Assembly (NCBI GenBank): GCA_017640725.1
Contig: JAEPQB010000002.1
Coordinates: 372,001 to 436,000, forward strand
Origin: Kordiimonadaceae bacterium
Lineage (GTDB): Bacteria; Pseudomonadota; Alphaproteobacteria; Sphingomonadales; Kordiimonadaceae
Direction: 5' to 3'
DNA: 64,000 nucleotides
Positions 44,016 through 55,477 of this stretch are shown here, in pieces. The notes beneath the pieces are model-generated. The model was not told the origin of the DNA and searched no databases. It saw only the letters and a program-made list of their open reading frames with translations. The translations under genes were made by a program, and so were the position numbers. The stretch's first letter is position 1. The number at the start of each line of letters is the position of its first letter.

Positions 44016-44204
44016 ATGCCTCGCAAGACATTACTTACAAAACCCACACCAATAATTCAGAAGCTGGCTGAAATATTGCGACCGGTGGATGTATTGGAAC
44101 AACGACCCAACAATGCTCAGAAAAGCGGCACCCTGCTGCAGTCCGGCAGCACTCGTCGTCCCAATGAAAATAATCCAGTTCGCTTTTTGCGCCCCGCAGA
44201 ATAA
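44016..44204 (+). CDS. Small hypothetical protein under a SoxR-type promoter
   Basis: 62 residues, basic and proline-rich, beginning MPRKTLLTKPTPIIQKLAEI and ending NPVRFLRPAE. AAAGG lies upstream of the ATG. No family recognised. The upstream SoxR-box promoter is strong evidence that something is transcribed here in response to redox-active compounds or superoxide. The product may be this short protein or a small RNA of the same region. It converges with the GatB/YqeY gene with an 11-bp gap. Confidence 0.5.
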   Translation: MPRKTLLTKPTPIIQKLAEILRPVDVLEQRPNNAQKSGTLLQSGSTRRPNENNPVRFLRPAE

Positions 44205-44215
44205 GGGAGACGCGT

Positions 44216-44671
44216 CTAGCTCAGCATGCCTTTGATGGTGGTGCTGGCCTTCGCGAAATCCATCTGGCCGGCATACTTCTCTTTCAAGGAGCCCATGCAA
44301 CGGCCAATATCCTTCAGGCCTTCAGCGCCGAGTTCAGCAACCACAGCTTCCGCGGCGGCTTTGATTTCATCATCGCTCATCTGCTTGGGCAGAAATTCTT
44401 CGATGATGGAAATCTCTTCCTTCTCGCGCTCCGCCAGTTCGCAGCGTCCGCCTTCTTCATAGGCCTTGATGCTATCACGCCGCTGCTTGACCATTTTCGA
44501 CAGGATGTCAGTGATGACAGCGTCATCATCCTTGTCGCTGGCGTCAACACCGCGCATCTCGATATCTTTTTCCTTGATGGCGGCAAGAATGAGCCGCACG
44601 GTCGACAGCTTTCGCGCTTCTTTGGCGCGCATAGCGTCTTTCATGGAATTCGTAAGTTCGTCCCTAAGCAT
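44216..44671 (-). CDS. GatB/YqeY domain protein
   Basis: 151 residues. It starts MLRDELTNSMKDAMRAKEARKLSTVRLI, the hallmark of YqeY-type proteins, with the tRNA-binding GatB C-terminal helical domain over the rest (KEEISIIEEFLPKQMSDDEI, GRCMGSLKEKYAGQMDF). Domain relatives in GatB bind tRNA for Gln/Asn formation; the free-standing protein has no firmly established role. ATG 44671 with GAGGTGGA upstream is preferred to the longer frame. Divergent from carA, a common alphaproteobacterial arrangement. Confidence 0.88.
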   Translation of the reverse strand: MLRDELTNSMKDAMRAKEARKLSTVRLILAAIKEKDIEMRGVDASDKDDDAVITDILSKMVKQRRDSIKAYEEGGRCELAEREKEEISIIEEFLPKQMSDDEIKAAAEAVVAELGAEGLKDIGRCMGSLKEKYAGQMDFAKASTTIKGMLS

Positions 44672-44797
44672 AAGATTCCACCTCTGTTCCCCCAAGAGTC
44701 GGAAACCCCAATCATATATCCAAGCTTCAAATAGCGCAAACGAGAAATTTCTTTTTAAGTCATTGATTTAATTGAATTTTTTATTTTTCGGTTTTTC

Positions 44798-44826
44798 TTG
44801 ACCCGGAAGGTCCGTTTGACTATTGT
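44798..44826 (+). promoter_or_regulatory. carA promoter
   Basis: -35 TTGACC (44798-44803), a 17-bp spacer and -10 TATTGT (44821-44826) lie in the divergent region between the GatB/YqeY-like gene and carA. A leader of about 130 bases would precede the carA ATG at 44963, long enough for leader control, though no clear attenuator was seen. Confidence 0.55.
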
Positions 44827-44962
44827 CCGGTCAATTTGGCCACCGGCCAGCTGGTTTCGCGGCCCGGCAGGTTCAAAGAGTGAGGCCTTATTTGTTGGGG
44901 CTAAGCTCAGGCCAGAACACCATTTTTTGGTGCCCAACACGCCCGCGGCAGGAACGTTGCTG

Positions 44963-46144
44963 ATGACCGACTCCAATGCGCCCCACCTTCCACCCGCTGA
45001 TGATATTACAGCTGTTTTGGTTTTGGACGATGGTACGGTGTTTTGGGGATATGGTTTTGGCCGAGAAGGCGACACGGTTGGGGAGGTATGTTTCAATACC
45101 TCTATGACCGGCTATCAGGAAATCCTGACAGATCCGTCTTACGCCGGCCAGATCATCACGTTCACTTTCCCGCACATTGGTAATGTCGGCACGAACGACG
45201 AAGATGTTGAAACACGCCAGAGCGCGGCGCGCGGCCTAGTGATCCGTGACGACATCACCCTGCCCGCCAACTTCCGCGCAGAAAACCATTTGAACAACTG
45301 GGCCGAGGGTCAGGGCCTTGTTGGCATCTCTGGCATCGATACACGGAAGCTGACGCGCCGCATTCGCGAAAAGGGCGCCCCGAACGGTGTGATCGCCTAT
45401 AATAAAGAAGGTACGTTTGACGTACCTGCTTTGTTGAAGCAGGCGCAAGACTGGCCAGGCCTTGAAGGCATGGATCTCGCCAAAGACGTAACGCGCACTG
45501 AAAATCAAGCATGGGACGGCAAGCGCTGGCACATCAAGTCAGGCTTTGGCACGCAAGACGCACCAACCGCGCATGTGGTTGCCGTGGATTACGGCGCGAA
45601 GGACAATATCCTGCGCTGCCTCGCTGAAACCGGTGCGCGTGTAACCGTTGTGCCGGCAACTGCGAGCTTTGACGAGATCATGGTGCATAACCCGGATGGC
45701 ATTTTCCTTTCAAACGGCCCGGGTGACCCGGCGGCAACCGGCGAATATGCCCTGCCGGTTATCGAAGCACTGATTGAAACCGGCCTGCCGATCTTTGGCA
45801 TCTGCCTTGGGCACCAACTCCTGGCGCTCGCTTTTGGTGGCAAGACATACAAAATGCATCAGGGCCACCGGGGTGCCAACCACCCGGTGCAGGACCTGCG
45901 CTCAGGCAAGGTTGAAATTACCAGCATGAACCATGGCTTCTCTGTCGACGGCGACAGCCTGCCAGCAGATGTGAAGATCAGCCATGTGTCGCTGTTTGAT
46001 AAAACCGTGTGCGGCATCGAACATGAGAGCAAACCCATCTTCAGCGTGCAACAGCACCCGGAGGCGAGCCCCGGCCCGCAAGACAGCTTCTATTTGTTTG
46101 ATCAATTCATGCAGTTGATCAGCAGCCATAAATCCGCAGCCTGA
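44963..46144 (+). CDS. carA: Carbamoyl-phosphate synthase small subunit
   Basis: 393 residues. The N-terminal domain begins VLVLDDGTVFWGYGFG; the C-terminal class I glutamine amidotransferase has GIFLSNGPGDP, the nucleophile Cys in GICLGHQLLALA, and the HPEASPGP His-Glu pair. It releases ammonia from glutamine for carbamoyl phosphate made by CarB, the start of arginine and pyrimidine synthesis. The start at 44963 has AGGAACG upstream; the frame is open further but includes the promoter. An outer-membrane protein gene intervenes before carB. Confidence 0.96.
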   Translation: MTDSNAPHLPPADDITAVLVLDDGTVFWGYGFGREGDTVGEVCFNTSMTGYQEILTDPSYAGQIITFTFPHIGNVGTNDEDVETRQSAARGLVIRDDITLPANFRAENHLNNWAEGQGLVGISGIDTRKLTRRIREKGAPNGVIAYNKEGTFDVPALLKQAQDWPGLEGMDLAKDVTRTENQAWDGKRWHIKSGFGTQDAPTAHVVAVDYGAKDNILRCLAETGARVTVVPATASFDEIMVHNPDGIFLSNGPGDPAATGEYALPVIEALIETGLPIFGICLGHQLLALAFGGKTYKMHQGHRGANHPVQDLRSGKVEITSMNHGFSVDGDSLPADVKISHVSLFDKTVCGIEHESKPIFSVQQHPEASPGPQDSFYLFDQFMQLISSHKSAA

Positions 46145-46176
46145 GCGTGAACCATATAATGAAAGAAACGACAGTG

Positions 46177-46848
46177 ATGAAACTTTTGAAATTCGGGATC
46201 GCCACTGCGGTTCTTTTTGCGGCCCCTGCCTTCAGTTCAGCCGCACAAGCTGACTTTTATGCTTCAAGCTTCGTCGGCATTGCGAACCAACAAAACCAGT
46301 CCAGTAGCGGCGCGGGCGAACGCACCGCCATCGACTTTGATGATGGCTTTGTCATCGGCGGCGCGCTTGGTTACCGTTTCAGTGCGCCAGCAGTTGGTGG
46401 CCTGCGCGTTGAGCTTGAGCTCGCATACCGTGAAAACAATGTGAATGCGGGTTCGCTCTTGTCCGATCCCACCGTCGCCTTCAGCGGTGACAACAGCTCA
46501 CTGGGCGCCTTTGGTAATGTGTTTTATGAGTTTGGTACCGTGCCAATTGTCACACCATACATTGGTGTGGGCGTTGGCATTGGCGGTGTGGAATCGGATG
46601 TGGTGCGCCGCAACGCGATCGACGACCTGCGCTTTGGCGGCGCGACCCGCACAGAGCTTTTGTATCAGGGCATTATCGGCCTGACCGTGCCCCTGGGTGA
46701 CACCTGGGAAGTGTTCGGTGAAGGCCGATATTATGTAGCACCTGGTGCCGAATTTGACCTGATTGATACCGCCCTCAACACACGCCAGACGCTTGAGAGC
46801 AATTATGAAGTGCTGCAGCTGCAAGCCGGCCTTCGTTACAAATTTTAG
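46177..46848 (+). CDS. Outer-membrane beta-barrel protein
   Basis: 223 residues. A signal peptide (LLKFGIATAVLFAAPAFSSAAQA) precedes an OmpA/porin-like eight-stranded barrel rich in Gly, Val and aromatic residues (FVGIANQQNQ, ALGYRFS, VELELAYREN, YIGVGVGIGGVESD, GEGRYYV), and the last residues LQAGLRYKF end in Phe as outer-membrane barrels do. The start could also be the upstream ATG 46159. It stands between carA and carB with 32- and 37-bp gaps, so it is probably cotranscribed with them. Confidence 0.85.
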   Translation: MKLLKFGIATAVLFAAPAFSSAAQADFYASSFVGIANQQNQSSSGAGERTAIDFDDGFVIGGALGYRFSAPAVGGLRVELELAYRENNVNAGSLLSDPTVAFSGDNSSLGAFGNVFYEFGTVPIVTPYIGVGVGIGGVESDVVRRNAIDDLRFGGATRTELLYQGIIGLTVPLGDTWEVFGEGRYYVAPGAEFDLIDTALNTRQTLESNYEVLQLQAGLRYKF

Positions 46849-46885
46849 ATTTTAGCTGCCCGATTAAAGACGAGTACCAAAAGAC

Positions 46886-50140
<3,255 letters not shown>

Positions 50141-50225
50141 TTGGGACCAGCAACCATAGTCGATTACCACTTTCGCGCTTGGTCTTGATTTTTCGGCCAA
50201 GGTCCGCTACATACGTCAGCCGGAT

Positions 50226-50260
50226 GCGCCGGCCCTGCTTGGGTCGGCGCTCCTGTTTTT
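50226..50260 (+). terminator. Rho-independent terminator after carB
   Basis: GCGCCGGCCC (50226-50235) pairs with GGGTCGGCGC (50241-50250), a ten-base stem with one G-U pair and a five-base loop, followed by TCCTGTTTTT. It lies about 90 bp past the carB stop and about 50 bp before greA. It could also act as a leader attenuator for greA. Confidence 0.7.
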
Positions 50261-50308
50261 ATAAGAGCCAGCGAAAAAGCTGGCGGCAACAAGACCTGGA
50301 CGGGACCC

Positions 50309-50782
50309 ATGAACGATAAAGTGCCCATGCTGGAAGAAGGCTACCGCGCCCTCGAAGCAGAATTGAAGAATTTAAAAGGCGTTGAGCGCCCTGCTGTTGT
50401 ACAGGCTATTGAAGAAGCCCGCGCACACGGCGATCTGTCAGAAAATGCCGAGTATCACGCGGCAAAAGAGAAGCAAGGCCACATCGAAGGCCGCATCATG
50501 GAGCTGGAGGGCAAGATCTCTCGCGCTCAAGTGATTGATCCGACGTCGCTCAATAGCGAAACTATTGTGTTTGGTGCAACAGTGACCATGCTGGATGAAG
50601 ACGACGAAGAAGTTGTCTATCAGATTGTTGGTGCTGACGAAGGCGATGTGAAGGTTGGTCGTATTTCATACCAGTCCCCGATTGCCCGTGCATTGATCGG
50701 AAAACGCGTGGAAGACGAAGTTGAAGTCAGAGCGCCAGGCGGTGAGCGTTACTACGAAATCACCAAAATTGAATTCAAATAG
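50309..50782 (+). CDS. greA: Transcription elongation factor GreA
   Basis: 157 residues. The N-terminal coiled coil with the acidic tip ([20 protein letters not shown]) reaches the RNA polymerase active site, and the C-terminal FKBP-like globular domain ends [12 protein letters not shown]. It stimulates transcript cleavage to rescue backtracked complexes. The site GACGGGACC precedes the ATG. A terminator hairpin closes the gene. Confidence 0.95.
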   Translation: MNDKVPMLEEGYRALEAELKNLKGVERPAVVQAIEEARAHGDLSENAEYHAAKEKQGHIEGRIMELEGKISRAQVIDPTSLNSETIVFGATVTMLDEDDEEVVYQIVGADEGDVKVGRISYQSPIARALIGKRVEDEVEVRAPGGERYYEITKIEFK

Positions 50783-50805
50783 TCCTGACAGACAAACTAT
50801 TAACT

Positions 50806-50832
50806 AAAAGCCCGCCCATGCGGGCTTTTTTT
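50806..50832 (+). terminator. Terminator after greA (probably bidirectional)
   Basis: AAAAGCCCGC pairs with GCGGGCTTTT across a CCAT loop, followed by further T. It lies between greA and the convergent transporter gene, and A-rich sequence on the other side would let it serve both. Confidence 0.85.
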
Positions 50833-50843
50833 GTGGGCCTAAC

Positions 50844-51779
50844 CTAGCTTTGTTTGGAACGTGTTAAAACACCGACACCTAGTGAGCAGAGAATAAGCGC
50901 GCCAGCGTGATATATGGTGAACATTTCACCCAAAATGGCGACCGCCATCATTGCTGTCGCAACCGGGCCAATTGTCCCCAAAATTGCAGCCTTGTCTGGT
51001 CCGATCCGGGCGATCGCTTCATTCAGCATATAAGCTGGCAGGACAGTTCCAAATATGCCCATCAACAGCATCAATCCAAGATTGTCAGACCCTGCTACAA
51101 GAGACAGACGCTCCACATCCAGTGCCCCGGTGAAAGCAGAGTGGAGAATGATTGCTGCACAGGAAACACTCATGGCAAGGCCAGTGAAGAAAACACTACC
51201 CATTCGAACAATTAGCGGTTTTGCGATGATAACGGATGCGGCGTAGGATAGCGCCGAACACAGCACAAGGAATGCCCCAAACCAAACATCTGATTGCGTT
51301 TCAGCACTTCCCGCTGCAGCTGCAAAGTCCAACTCTTTGGCAAACACGGTCACAATGCCGGCATAACTCAGGACCACAGCAAGCACTGTTTTTGCAGACG
51401 GCAATTGCCGCTGAAGAAACGCCATACCCATCACCACAAACGCGGGATAAGTGAAAAGAATAAGCCGCTCCAGCTGTGCCGAAATATAACTCAGGCCATA
51501 GAAACTCAACCAGGTCGCGAGATAGTAGCTCAGGACGCCACATAGTATTGTCAGGGCCCAGTCTTTTCCCGATATAAGTAACCGCTGCCGTCGGGCCACT
51601 AAAAAAGCAGAAAGCGCAAAAACAGGCGCCGAGAACGCCATGCGGAACAGCATGACTTCAACGGTGGACATACCGTTTTCATAGGCGAGCTTAATGATTA
51701 CACCCTTTGAGGAAAACAAAATGGCGCCCGCTGCCGCGAGGGCAATGCCCGCATTCACGTAGGCTTTTGAAGAAGTCAT
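50844..51779 (-). CDS. EamA/DMT-superfamily transporter
   Basis: 311 residues, ten helices in two EamA halves: AAAGAILFSSKGVIIKLAYENG in the first and GAFLVLCSALSYAASVIIAKP in the second. Family members export amino acids or other metabolites, or import solutes; direction cannot be read. The AsnC/Lrp-type gene directly upstream on the same strand (12-bp gap) suggests an amino-acid-responsive exporter. Confidence 0.85.
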   Translation of the reverse strand: MTSSKAYVNAGIALAAAGAILFSSKGVIIKLAYENGMSTVEVMLFRMAFSAPVFALSAFLVARRQRLLISGKDWALTILCGVLSYYLATWLSFYGLSYISAQLERLILFTYPAFVVMGMAFLQRQLPSAKTVLAVVLSYAGIVTVFAKELDFAAAAGSAETQSDVWFGAFLVLCSALSYAASVIIAKPLIVRMGSVFFTGLAMSVSCAAIILHSAFTGALDVERLSLVAGSDNLGLMLLMGIFGTVLPAYMLNEAIARIGPDKAAILGTIGPVATAMMAVAILGEMFTIYHAGALILCSLGVGVLTRSKQS

Positions 51780-51790
51780 GGAACTGAGTT

Positions 51791-52270
51791 CTATTTCACC
51801 TCAGGCAGCGGAACACCGGGCCGGTGCTTGCTAGTGCGAATGGTAAGCGAGGTTTTTACGCTCGCCACATTGGGGGCCGGTGTCAACTCGCCGGTTAAGA
51901 ACTGCTGAAAACTACCCAGGTCTTCCGCCACGATCTTCAGGATGAAATCAATTTCGCCGTTGAGCATGAAACATTCACGCACAAGAGGCCATTCCTGAAC
52001 CTGATCTTCAAACGCCCGCAAATCCGATTCAGCCTGGCTATGCAGACCCACCATGGCAAAAACCGTGAGGCCGTACCCCAGCGCTTCCTGCTCCAGATCC
52101 GCATGATAACCCTTAATATAGCCTTCCTGTTCAAGTGCCCTGACCCGCCTCAAACAAGGCGGCGCTGTAATGCCAACGCGGTCTGCAAGTTCCACATTGG
52201 TGATGCGCCCTTCGGACTGCAGGCAGGATAAAATTTTACGGTCAACAGCGTCTAATTTTACGCGAACCAC
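51791..52270 (-). CDS. Lrp/AsnC-family transcriptional regulator
   Basis: 159 residues. The start is a GTG at 52270, preceded by AGAGGAG with ideal spacing, giving MVRVKLDAVDRKIL; the open frame continues upstream without a better site. The helix-turn-helix RITNVELADRVGITAPPCLRRVRALE and the C-terminal RAM ligand domain (VRECFMLNGEIDFILKIV) are clear. It probably senses an amino acid and controls the cotranscribed EamA transporter and itself. Confidence 0.9.
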   Translation of the reverse strand: MVRVKLDAVDRKILSCLQSEGRITNVELADRVGITAPPCLRRVRALEQEGYIKGYHADLEQEALGYGLTVFAMVGLHSQAESDLRAFEDQVQEWPLVRECFMLNGEIDFILKIVAEDLGSFQQFLTGELTPAPNVASVKTSLTIRTSKHRPGVPLPEVK

Positions 52271-52590
52271 TCGGCTCTCCTCTAAGGGTGGCAGAATGAA
52301 AAAGTGATGAAGTTGAATAGTAGCGGAGGTGATTTCGGAAATAAAGTTCCAATTGCACACAATTATATTTCAAGCCATGCAACAAACGTTTTCACATAAT
52401 TTCTGAAAGCCAATAGCAAATAGATAAAATTTTAAACAATTCTGGCATCGCGATTCGAATTGAGTACTATATGCACCAAGGTGATTCGGGTGAAATAAAT
52501 CACCACAAAAGACACACAAATAAGTGGCAGGGACGGCCGCAGGTTTCTTGAGAACGAACAAGAAATCATGAGTTAAAACAGGGCTTGGCT
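52271..52590. other. AT-rich intergenic region
   Basis: A divergent promoter region between the AsnC-type regulator and the DUF2336 gene. No hairpin, operator or small gene could be assigned. An AT-rich patch at 52.36-52.47 kb could hold a promoter. Confidence 0.3.
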
Positions 52591-54390
52591 GTGGGAAACG
52601 CGTCGGCATTCGAACTGGATGCCTTGGACACCAGAATTAGGGAGCTGATCGCCTACGCGCGCGAGCGCGATGGCGAAGACAGAACCCTATTGTTTCGCAA
52701 CCTGGTCGATCTGTTTCTAACTGGCAAAGCCCCAAAAAAGCAGCCTACTCGCGACCAACTTCTGGACGTTATCGAAGCTCTTATACCCCATGTTGAGCCC
52801 GATGGCCGGCGAACAGTCGCTGAATTGGTGGCGGGCATGTCCGAACCACCTCTTGACCTGGCCTGCAGGCTGGCAAAAGACCGCGCTCATCTTGTCGGCG
52901 ATATCTTGAAGTCTACGGCCTTTGACGAGGCTGACATCATTGAGCTTATTCAACGCACAGGCCGCGACCATCACCATATCATCGCATCCAGAAATGATTT
53001 GTCTGCTAACATATGGATCGCGCTCGCACGTGCGGCTCCCATCGCGACCGGTTTTGACAATCAGTCAACACTTGCATTGTGGCGAGACGATCTTGGATTG
53101 TCCGACAAAAAGGAAGGCGAGCAAAAAGTTACACCTTTCAGAGCACCAAACTCAGAGCGTCCCCCAGCTCCAACATTCAGTGAGCCCAAAGAATCCGTGG
53201 TAAGTTCGCCAGCGCAAAAAGCGGAAAAGCCAAAAGCTGTTCCTGCGCCGTCCGCTGACACTGGCAAAAGCTCACAGCTCAGAATTCTGAGAACCGACAA
53301 AGACTTGCTTGCTGACCGCATCGAACCTGCAGAGCTCAAGATGCAAAGTGGTTCAAAGCAGCATCCCGCCGAAAGCGATCCCGCATCACACGCGTCAGAG
53401 CCAACCCCATCGGACGCGGTGACTGGATCAGCACTGGAAACAACCTTCGAGCGCTTGGCTGACCCGGCAGAGGGTGGATGGCGCTGGCGCAGCGATAGGG
53501 ACGGTTTGGTTATCGATATTTCCTCAACTGCGTTCCGCGTGTTTGAGCCGAGTTTCACGCTGATCGGTGCTTCCATACTGGATCTGTTAGGGCTAAATGA
53601 CAAATTGGGCCATCCCGTTTCGCGTGCACTTCAAAGACGCAGCGCCATCCATGACGCACCTCTGGTGATTGAGCGAACCTCTGAAGCCAACCGTTTCTGG
53701 ACACTTGAGGCGACACCGCTATTCAGCGCAAATGGCGGGTTGTTTGAGGGCTATGAAGGTACCATGACGCCTATCCAATCAGAGTCTGGCGCCGAATTGC
53801 CCTTTGAGCCTGCCCCGACATCATCTGTGCCCCTTTTCCAAGAACCGAACCTGCAAGACCAGCAAAGTGGGCTTACCGGGGCGGATACGCTCACCGACGA
53901 AAACATAGACCGAACCAAAATCCCTGCGCCTGCAGTTCCACAGCTTTCTGACAAGGCGACGGCGCCAGCAACGCCCGAACCGGTGCCCCAGAGCACATCT
54001 GCAAAATTGGCAAAATCAGAATCAAAAGGGAAACTGGAACTGCCCGGCAAAGATGCGCTGATGGCGATTGCTTCTGATATGATTCAGGAAATGGTTGGAG
54101 ACAGCGTTGCAAAAGCACTGCAGGAAAGCGCCCCTGTTCTTGAGGCAGCAATCGAGAAAGCACAGCCTGAGCCCACACCTTTACAGGAAGAAGACACCAG
54201 CAACGCCATCCATGCGAATGAAATTGCAGCTACTCTTCATATGCTCAGCCAAGCCATTAACGCATTGGAAGCGAATGGTGAAACACTTGGCAACAGCTCT
54301 CTGCGCCTGCAGACAGAAATTGCCAATGCCTGCCTGAAGACGCTTAAGGAACAACTAGGCGCCGCAGCTAAGCTTAAAGACGACATTTAA
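52591..54390 (+). CDS. DUF2336 protein with a C-terminal PAS-like domain
   Basis: 599 residues. The N-terminal about 200 residues form the helical DUF2336 repeat domain (LFRNLVDLFLTGKAP, MSEPPLDLACRLAKDR, IASRNDLSANIWIALARAAP). A PAS-like fold follows at about 290-400 (GWRWRSDRDGLVIDISS, FWTLEATPLFSANGGLFEGYEGTM). The rest is a low-complexity acidic linker and a helical tail. The family is common in Alphaproteobacteria and has been proposed to be regulatory. The start is a GTG at 52591 behind AGGG, preferred to the TTG at 52585. No catalytic residues seen. Confidence 0.75.
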   Translation: MGNASAFELDALDTRIRELIAYARERDGEDRTLLFRNLVDLFLTGKAPKKQPTRDQLLDVIEALIPHVEPDGRRTVAELVAGMSEPPLDLACRLAKDRAHLVGDILKSTAFDEADIIELIQRTGRDHHHIIASRNDLSANIWIALARAAPIATGFDNQSTLALWRDDLGLSDKKEGEQKVTPFRAPNSERPPAPTFSEPKESVVSSPAQKAEKPKAVPAPSADTGKSSQLRILRTDKDLLADRIEPAELKMQSGSKQHPAESDPASHASEPTPSDAVTGSALETTFERLADPAEGGWRWRSDRDGLVIDISSTAFRVFEPSFTLIGASILDLLGLNDKLGHPVSRALQRRSAIHDAPLVIERTSEANRFWTLEATPLFSANGGLFEGYEGTMTPIQSESGAELPFEPAPTSSVPLFQEPNLQDQQSGLTGADTLTDENIDRTKIPAPAVPQLSDKATAPATPEPVPQSTSAKLAKSESKGKLELPGKDALMAIASDMIQEMVGDSVAKALQESAPVLEAAIEKAQPEPTPLQEEDTSNAIHANEIAATLHMLSQAINALEANGETLGNSSLRLQTEIANACLKTLKEQLGAAAKLKDDI

Positions 54391-54492
54391 GCGCCATCAC
54401 ACAATTGGCACGTTTCTGGCGTAACTCTTCAAATGGTTTGACACTATCAACGGTGCCGTGACACCGTTTTGAAAATCAACGAAGGGATACCT

Positions 54493-55404
54493 ATGTTTCG
54501 CGTTACTGCATTTTTGAAGAATTCTGTCGCCGCTGCAGCTGTCTTCGCATTGTCGACAGTTATTGCTCCCTCCTCTGGGGCACAGGATGCACCCGATCCT
54601 GCGCTTTGGAAAATCAGCGATGAAGACAGCAACATTTACCTTTTCGGTACTATCCATATTTTGGACCCATCGCTTAAATGGCGAACTGCCAAGTTGGACA
54701 AGGCGTTTGGCGCATCTGAAACCGTGGTTTTTGAGGCGCCCGCTGATACAACGGATCAAGCCAAAATGCAGGCACTGGTTGCCAAGTATGGCCTCAGCAC
54801 TGACGGGTCGAAGCTTTCGGACAAAGTTAGCCCTGAAAGCCTTCAACTGCTCGATCAAACTTTGCAAGGGTTTGGCATGCCAGCGGGTGCGTCAGCAAAC
54901 TTTGAACCGCTGCGCCCATGGCTTGTGGGTCTTACCGTCACAGCCCTTCATGTACAGTCACTTGGCGCAGATCCGAACGCAGGCGTTGAGCGTGTTTTGG
55001 CGAAGGGCGCGGCAGCCAACGGCATGACCGTGGAGTATCTGGAAACAGATGAACAGCAGATGCAGATTTTTAGCAGCATGTCGCCTGAGGCAGAACTGTT
55101 TTTCCTGGAAGACGGCCTGAAGCAAATTCAGGAAAACCCGGACATGCTAGATGAAATGGTGGCCCTCTGGCGGGCTGGTGATGTTGAAGGCCTGGACAAG
55201 TTGATGGTCGAGTCACTAACCACACAACCAGAATTGTATGAGGCGATGCTCGTTAAACGGAACAAAGACTGGGTTGATCAGATTGAAGAAATGTTGGCCG
55301 GCAACGGCAATATTTTCATTGCCGTAGGGGCAGCCCACCTTGCTGGCGCAGACAGTGTGCAAGCTCTGCTGCAGTCACGGGGCATCGCGGCGGTTCGACA
55401 GTAG
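54493..55404 (+). CDS. TraB/GumN-family protein, secreted
   Basis: 303 residues with a signal peptide (VAAAAVFALSTVIAPSSGA). The TraB-fold marks are LWKISDEDSNIYLFGTIHIL (the GTxH motif) and, near the C-terminus, GNGNIFIAVGAAHLAG (the GxxH motif), both proposed metal or catalytic His sites. GumN lies in a polysaccharide locus in other bacteria, and TraB relatives are putative proteases; a confirmed activity for this group is lacking. The ATG at 54493 has GAAGGG upstream. A terminator follows. Confidence 0.85.
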   Translation: MFRVTAFLKNSVAAAAVFALSTVIAPSSGAQDAPDPALWKISDEDSNIYLFGTIHILDPSLKWRTAKLDKAFGASETVVFEAPADTTDQAKMQALVAKYGLSTDGSKLSDKVSPESLQLLDQTLQGFGMPAGASANFEPLRPWLVGLTVTALHVQSLGADPNAGVERVLAKGAAANGMTVEYLETDEQQMQIFSSMSPEAELFFLEDGLKQIQENPDMLDEMVALWRAGDVEGLDKLMVESLTTQPELYEAMLVKRNKDWVDQIEEMLAGNGNIFIAVGAAHLAGADSVQALLQSRGIAAVRQ

Positions 55405-55427
55405 CCCAGTCAACTTAGAAAACGAAA

Positions 55428-55459
55428 AAGGCGCCCCCATTGAGGGGCGCCTTCTTTTT
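55428..55459 (+). terminator. Rho-independent terminator
   Basis: AAGGCGCCCC (55428-55437) pairs with GGGGCGCCTT (55444-55453) with a six-base loop, then CTTTTT. It separates the TraB/GumN gene from the convergent fusion gene and can serve both directions. Confidence 0.85.
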
Positions 55460-55477
55460 AACCCGATGGGTTTTGTC

